Shown: positions 58,932-61,332 of the stretch, piece after piece | How positions within the stretch are numbered: position 1 is the stretch's first letter | Layout: the number at the start of each line of letters is the position of its first letter | Source of the DNA: Candidatus Peribacteria bacterium | GTDB lineage: Bacteria; Patescibacteriota; Gracilibacteria; UBA1369; 2-02-FULL-48-14 | Length of the DNA: 61,332 nt | Assembly (NCBI GenBank): GCA_943354505.1 | Contig: CALRCE010000004.1 | Span: 1-61,332, forward strand | Direction: 5' to 3' | Position numbers and translations under genes: made by a program | Notes under the pieces: model-generated | The model's database searches: none | What the model was told of the DNA's origin: nothing | Seen by the model: the letters and a program-made list of their open reading frames with translations, nothing else

Positions 58932-59678
58932 TTAGTGAGAGTGATGGTGAACGGCTTTGGCGTCGCCAAAAAATTCGGACCAGTTGTGGGCTTCGGAAAG
59001 TTCGGAGGTTTTGCAGTTCATGTAAATGCTTTGATTGAGACAGAGCACGCGAGACACTTGCTTGGCCACCATTTCTAAATCGTGAGTGACGAGCACCACC
59101 GTGAGTCCTTTTTTGTTGAGTTGGCTGAGCAACTTATAGAAGGTGGCTTGGGAGGGTTGATCCACGGCACTGAGCGGTTCATCCAAAAATAAAATGTCGG
59201 GGTTTCCGACTAAGGCTCGCGCGATGATCACACGCTGACGTTCACCTCCGGAGAGTTTGTGGAAGGATTCTTTTTCGGTGCCTTTCATGCCCACGAGATC
59301 CAGTTTTTCGTGCACACGTTTCCATTCTCGTTTGCTGAGCGTGCCCCAAAATCCTGGGCGTACGACTCCTGTTGCAACGACTTCTTCAATCGTGATGGGG
59401 AAGGTGAACTTTTGACCTAAAAAAGTTTGAGGAACGTAACCGATGGATTCACGGGACTTGGGATCATCGGCTGGCTTTCCGTAGACTTTGACTTCGCCAC
59501 GCGTGGGTTTGAGCAAGCCGAGCATGCTGAGCAGCAGCGTGGTTTTTCCTCCCCCGTTGGGTCCCACAATGCCCACGTATTCTCCGTCTTTGATTGTAAA
59601 ACTGACACGATCCAAGATGGAGTTTCCATCGCGAACGATGCTGAGGTCTTTGACTTGGATGAGAGGAGCTGAGGCCAT
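58932..59678 (-). CDS. znuC: Zinc/manganese ABC transporter ATP-binding protein
   Basis: 248 residues. Walker A GPNGGGKTTL, signature LSGGERQRVIIARAL, Walker B DILFLDEPLSAVD and the His-switch VTHDLE are all present. It powers import by ZnuB. 13 bp after znuA. The C-terminal His-rich end (AVHHHSH) may bind metal. Confidence 0.94.
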   Translation of the reverse strand: MASAPLIQVKDLSIVRDGNSILDRVSFTIKDGEYVGIVGPNGGGKTTLLLSMLGLLKPTRGEVKVYGKPADDPKSRESIGYVPQTFLGQKFTFPITIEEVVATGVVRPGFWGTLSKREWKRVHEKLDLVGMKGTEKESFHKLSGGERQRVIIARALVGNPDILFLDEPLSAVDQPSQATFYKLLSQLNKKGLTVVLVTHDLEMVAKQVSRVLCLNQSIYMNCKTSELSEAHNWSEFFGDAKAVHHHSH

Positions 59679-59691
59679 TTCAGAAAGAGAA

Positions 59692-60603
59692 TTATTGACA
59701 CGCCAGGGCCAATTTTAGATTGACTAAGTTGGCTTGCATCAAGGTGAAGTAGGTTTGCTCGTTTTGTGCTTCTTCCACCGTCAATCCTTCGATGGGATTG
59801 AAAATCAGAGGCGTGAGATCAGCTTCGTCGGCGAGAGTTTCTGCGACGTCAGGATTTGCGAGTGTTTCGAAGAAAATGTACTTGCTTTCGTTCTGTTTTG
59901 CAAAGTCTGCGAGTTCCGTGAGTCGATTGGCCGAGGGTTCGTCTTCAGGGGAGAGCCCGGAGACTGAAATGGTTTCGATTCCGTAGCGTTCCGCGAGGTA
60001 ATGAAAAGCGTCGTGAGAAACGAGAATCGTTTTGTTTTCGCAACTTGCCAAACCCGCTTGGTAGGTTTCGTGGAGCGTTTGCAATTCACGGATGAGCGTT
60101 TCCGCATTGGCTGAGTAGAGTGCCTCGGACTCGGGATCCGCCTTTGAGAAAGCGTCCAAGACCATGGACACCATTTCTTCCATCATCAGAGGGTCGAGCC
60201 ATGTGTGAGGATCGTAGCTGTTGTCGGTGGCGTTCATTTGTCCTTCTTGAGAAAACTGCACGATGGGCAAGCGGCTGTTCACTTCCACCGCCACCACTCC
60301 TTTTGAATCCAGCTCGGTTTTTAAGTCTTCCATCCAGGGTTCAAACCCTTGTCCCATGTAGAGCGCCACGTCTGCGTCGGTCACGGCAACGATTTGACGA
60401 GGACTGGGTTCGAAGTCGTGAGGCTCACCGCCCACGGGCACGAGGTTGGTGACTTGGACTTGATCGCCGCCGATGCGTTCTGCGAGGTAGGCCAAAGGAT
60501 AAAAGGTGGTCACCACTTTTAAAGTGCCCGGCTGGGAGGAGGAGGCGCCACAGGCACTCAGGAGCAGTGCGGAGGTCAATAAGAGTGTGAGTGTTTTTTT
60601 CAT
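59692..60603 (-). CDS. znuA: Zinc/manganese ABC transporter substrate-binding lipoprotein
   Basis: 303 residues. Lipobox LSAC (Cys18) makes it a surface lipoprotein. Cluster A-I family: VVTTFYPLAYLAERIGGDQV at the start, and metal ligands probably His in GGEPHDFEPSP, His in YDPHTWLDP, His in LVSHDAFHYLAERYG and an acidic residue in FFETLANPDVAE. There is no long His-rich loop, which many ZnuA proteins have, so manganese cannot be excluded from sequence alone; the Zur-type regulator argues for zinc. Confidence 0.93.
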   Translation of the reverse strand: MKKTLTLLLTSALLLSACGASSSQPGTLKVVTTFYPLAYLAERIGGDQVQVTNLVPVGGEPHDFEPSPRQIVAVTDADVALYMGQGFEPWMEDLKTELDSKGVVAVEVNSRLPIVQFSQEGQMNATDNSYDPHTWLDPLMMEEMVSMVLDAFSKADPESEALYSANAETLIRELQTLHETYQAGLASCENKTILVSHDAFHYLAERYGIETISVSGLSPEDEPSANRLTELADFAKQNESKYIFFETLANPDVAETLADEADLTPLIFNPIEGLTVEEAQNEQTYFTLMQANLVNLKLALACQ

Positions 60604-60611
60604 GGTGGATT

Positions 60612-61037
60612 TTATTTAGAACAGGAAGCACAGAGTCCAAAAAATTCTAACACGTGGGACTGAATTTGAAAGTTTCTTTTACGTTGAATCTTTTTCTCTA
60701 AAACTTCAAGTTCATTGTCCATCTCAACTTCATCGATGGCTTCGCAACGCAGGCAAACCAAGTGGTGATGGTGCTTTTTAAAACTGAGTTCAAAGAATCT
60801 TTTTTTGGGCTGAAGTTTCACTTCTTGAATCACGGCTTCTTGCACCAAAAAATCCAACTCCCGGTAGAGGGTGGAAGGGTCTGCGGTCACTCGTTTGCGT
60901 TTCAATTTTTTTTGGATTTCTTCGGCTGAAAGGGGATGGGCTTCACTTAAAAAAAGTTCCAAAAGAGCACTGCGATTTTTGGTCATGCGGTAACCTTGTT
61001 TCTTCCAACGTGCGAAATGGGACTCTAGGATGTTCAT
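60612..61037 (-). CDS. zur: Fur-family metalloregulator, probably Zur
   Basis: 141 residues. Winged-helix start (MTKNRSALLELFLSEAHPLSAEEIQKKL) with ADPSTLYRELDFLVQEAVI as recognition region. The dimer domain has KKHHHHLVCLRCEAIDEVE, and two CxxC pairs (CLRC; CASC at the end) for the structural zinc. It heads the operon with znuACB, 8 bp apart, and its promoter holds a 25-bp perfect palindrome. With zinc bound it should block its own operon. Confidence 0.92.
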   Translation of the reverse strand: MNILESHFARWKKQGYRMTKNRSALLELFLSEAHPLSAEEIQKKLKRKRVTADPSTLYRELDFLVQEAVIQEVKLQPKKRFFELSFKKHHHHLVCLRCEAIDEVEMDNELEVLEKKIQRKRNFQIQSHVLEFFGLCASCSK

Positions 61038-61057
61038 TTTTTAACAGATTTGTTTGC

Positions 61058-61086
61058 ACACTAATGCAAGTCACTTGCATTAGTCA
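61058..61086 (-). promoter_or_regulatory. Zur operator (perfect 25-bp palindrome) inside the zur-znuACB promoter
   Basis: ACTAATGCAAGT (61060-61071), a central C, and ACTTGCATTAGT (61073-61084) are exact 12-bp inverted arms. On the minus strand TTGACT (61086-61081), 17 bp, and TAGTGT (61063-61058) form a likely promoter, so the palindrome covers the spacer and blocks polymerase when bound. It lies also 28 bp before the divergent dprA start and may affect it. Confidence 0.88.
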
Positions 61087-61112
61087 AGCTTTTGTCAGGA
61101 CTTTTTTGTGGG

Positions 61113-61332
61113 GTGGAATTTATACTGGAACAAATCAACCCCAATCCTGTGATTCAAAAACTTTTTCGCACCGATCCACGCTATCCTCCTTTGCTCGCGG
61201 CTTTGTATTCCGCGCCTGAAGTCCTTTATTACGAAGGGGATTTGAGTGTCTTAGAAGCTCCTTGCCTGGCAGTGGTGGGCACGCGACGGTGCACGGCTCG
61301 CGGAGAAACCACCACCGTGCGCTTTGCGGAAA
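61113..61332 (+). CDS. dprA: DNA processing protein DprA, N-terminal part (cut by window edge)
   Basis: 73 codons are visible; the rest lies right of the window. The Rossmann start LAVVGTRRCTARGE is the DprA/Smf signature, preceded by INPNPVIQKLFRTDPRYPPLL and the family's VLYYEGDL strand. DprA loads RecA on single-stranded DNA taken up in transformation. The start is a GTG at 61113; no ATG is in frame upstream. Competence genes (comEC, comF and pili) are common in Patescibacteria; none other is in the window. Confidence 0.88.
   Translation, partial: MEFILEQINPNPVIQKLFRTDPRYPPLLAALYSAPEVLYYEGDLSVLEAPCLAVVGTRRCTARGETTTVRFAE

Noticed and set aside
1..61332. TGA recoded as glycine (code 25)
   Set aside because: TGA forms natural stops at conserved C-termini and in ATGA/TGATG junctions, and no in-frame TGA interrupts a conserved gene.
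1..61332. CRISPR arrays, insertion sequences, rRNA genes, prophage
   Set aside because: No regularly spaced repeats, transposase, rRNA segment or phage structural gene is visible.

Overview
The window looks like a contiguous piece of a compact bacterial chromosome of the Patescibacteria (CPR) type; a Peregrinibacteria-like lineage is my best guess, but this is inference from gene content, not from a marker phylogeny. Pointers are a short alanyl-tRNA synthetase without the usual C-terminal extension, DUF4012 and SLH surface proteins, a diverged PurM homologue, almost no Shine-Dalgarno sequences, and gene ends that touch or overlap. TGA is a real stop here (ATGA and TGATG junctions), so the recoded TGA=Gly code of Gracilibacteria/Absconditabacteria does not apply.

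Layout. 0-10 kb: 5' part of purH, a lipoprotein, yidD behind a 21-bp inverted repeat, a LysM/M23 peptidase, mutL, and two large envelope proteins (DUF4012 and a DUF3352-like one). 10-13.4 kb: small accessory genes (GNAT, ParB-like, S51 peptidase, HNH protein, a HELTH lipoprotein). 13.4-24.6 kb: alaS, then a co-directional minus-strand block of two unknown low-complexity proteins, ftsW, murG, a glycosyltransferase, a bPH membrane protein, a LemA-like protein and miaB. 24.6-35.6 kb: lspA, a Fic protein with its own repeat-rich promoter, slipin-aroE, a secreted amidohydrolase-like protein, a multicopper-oxidase-like (YfiH) protein, DUF1385, a glycosyltransferase fused to a degenerate deacetylase domain, metK-ahcY, and a HepT/MntA module. 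35.6-42.2 kb: a 1266-residue SLH surface protein, tRNA-Glu(CTC), dnaJ, tRNA-Lys(TTT), and a membrane protein. 42.2-47.1 kb: a repeat-rich intergenic region and its HTH protein, glutamate dehydrogenase and pyruvate phosphate dikinase. 47.1-55.4 kb: a WxL-like surface pair, nadK, two glycosyltransferases, lipo-/membrane proteins and a zinc-ribbon protein. 55.5-61.3 kb: a PurM-like enzyme, an AT-rich islet of two unknown genes, a zur-znuACB operon under a perfect 25-bp palindrome, and the start of dprA.

The genes point to a cell that builds its own peptidoglycan and a decorated, SLH-anchored surface (ftsW, murG, four glycosyltransferases, M23 peptidase, WxL-like pair), has part of de novo purine synthesis and the S-adenosylmethionine/homocysteine cycle, links amino-acid and pyruvate metabolism (gdhA, ppdK), and takes up zinc under Zur control. 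The most unusual DNA is between 39.7 and 44.5 kb, where every larger intergenic gap carries palindromes of a few recurring motifs around a gene for a MerR-like HTH protein with a coiled-coil, amphipathic tail.
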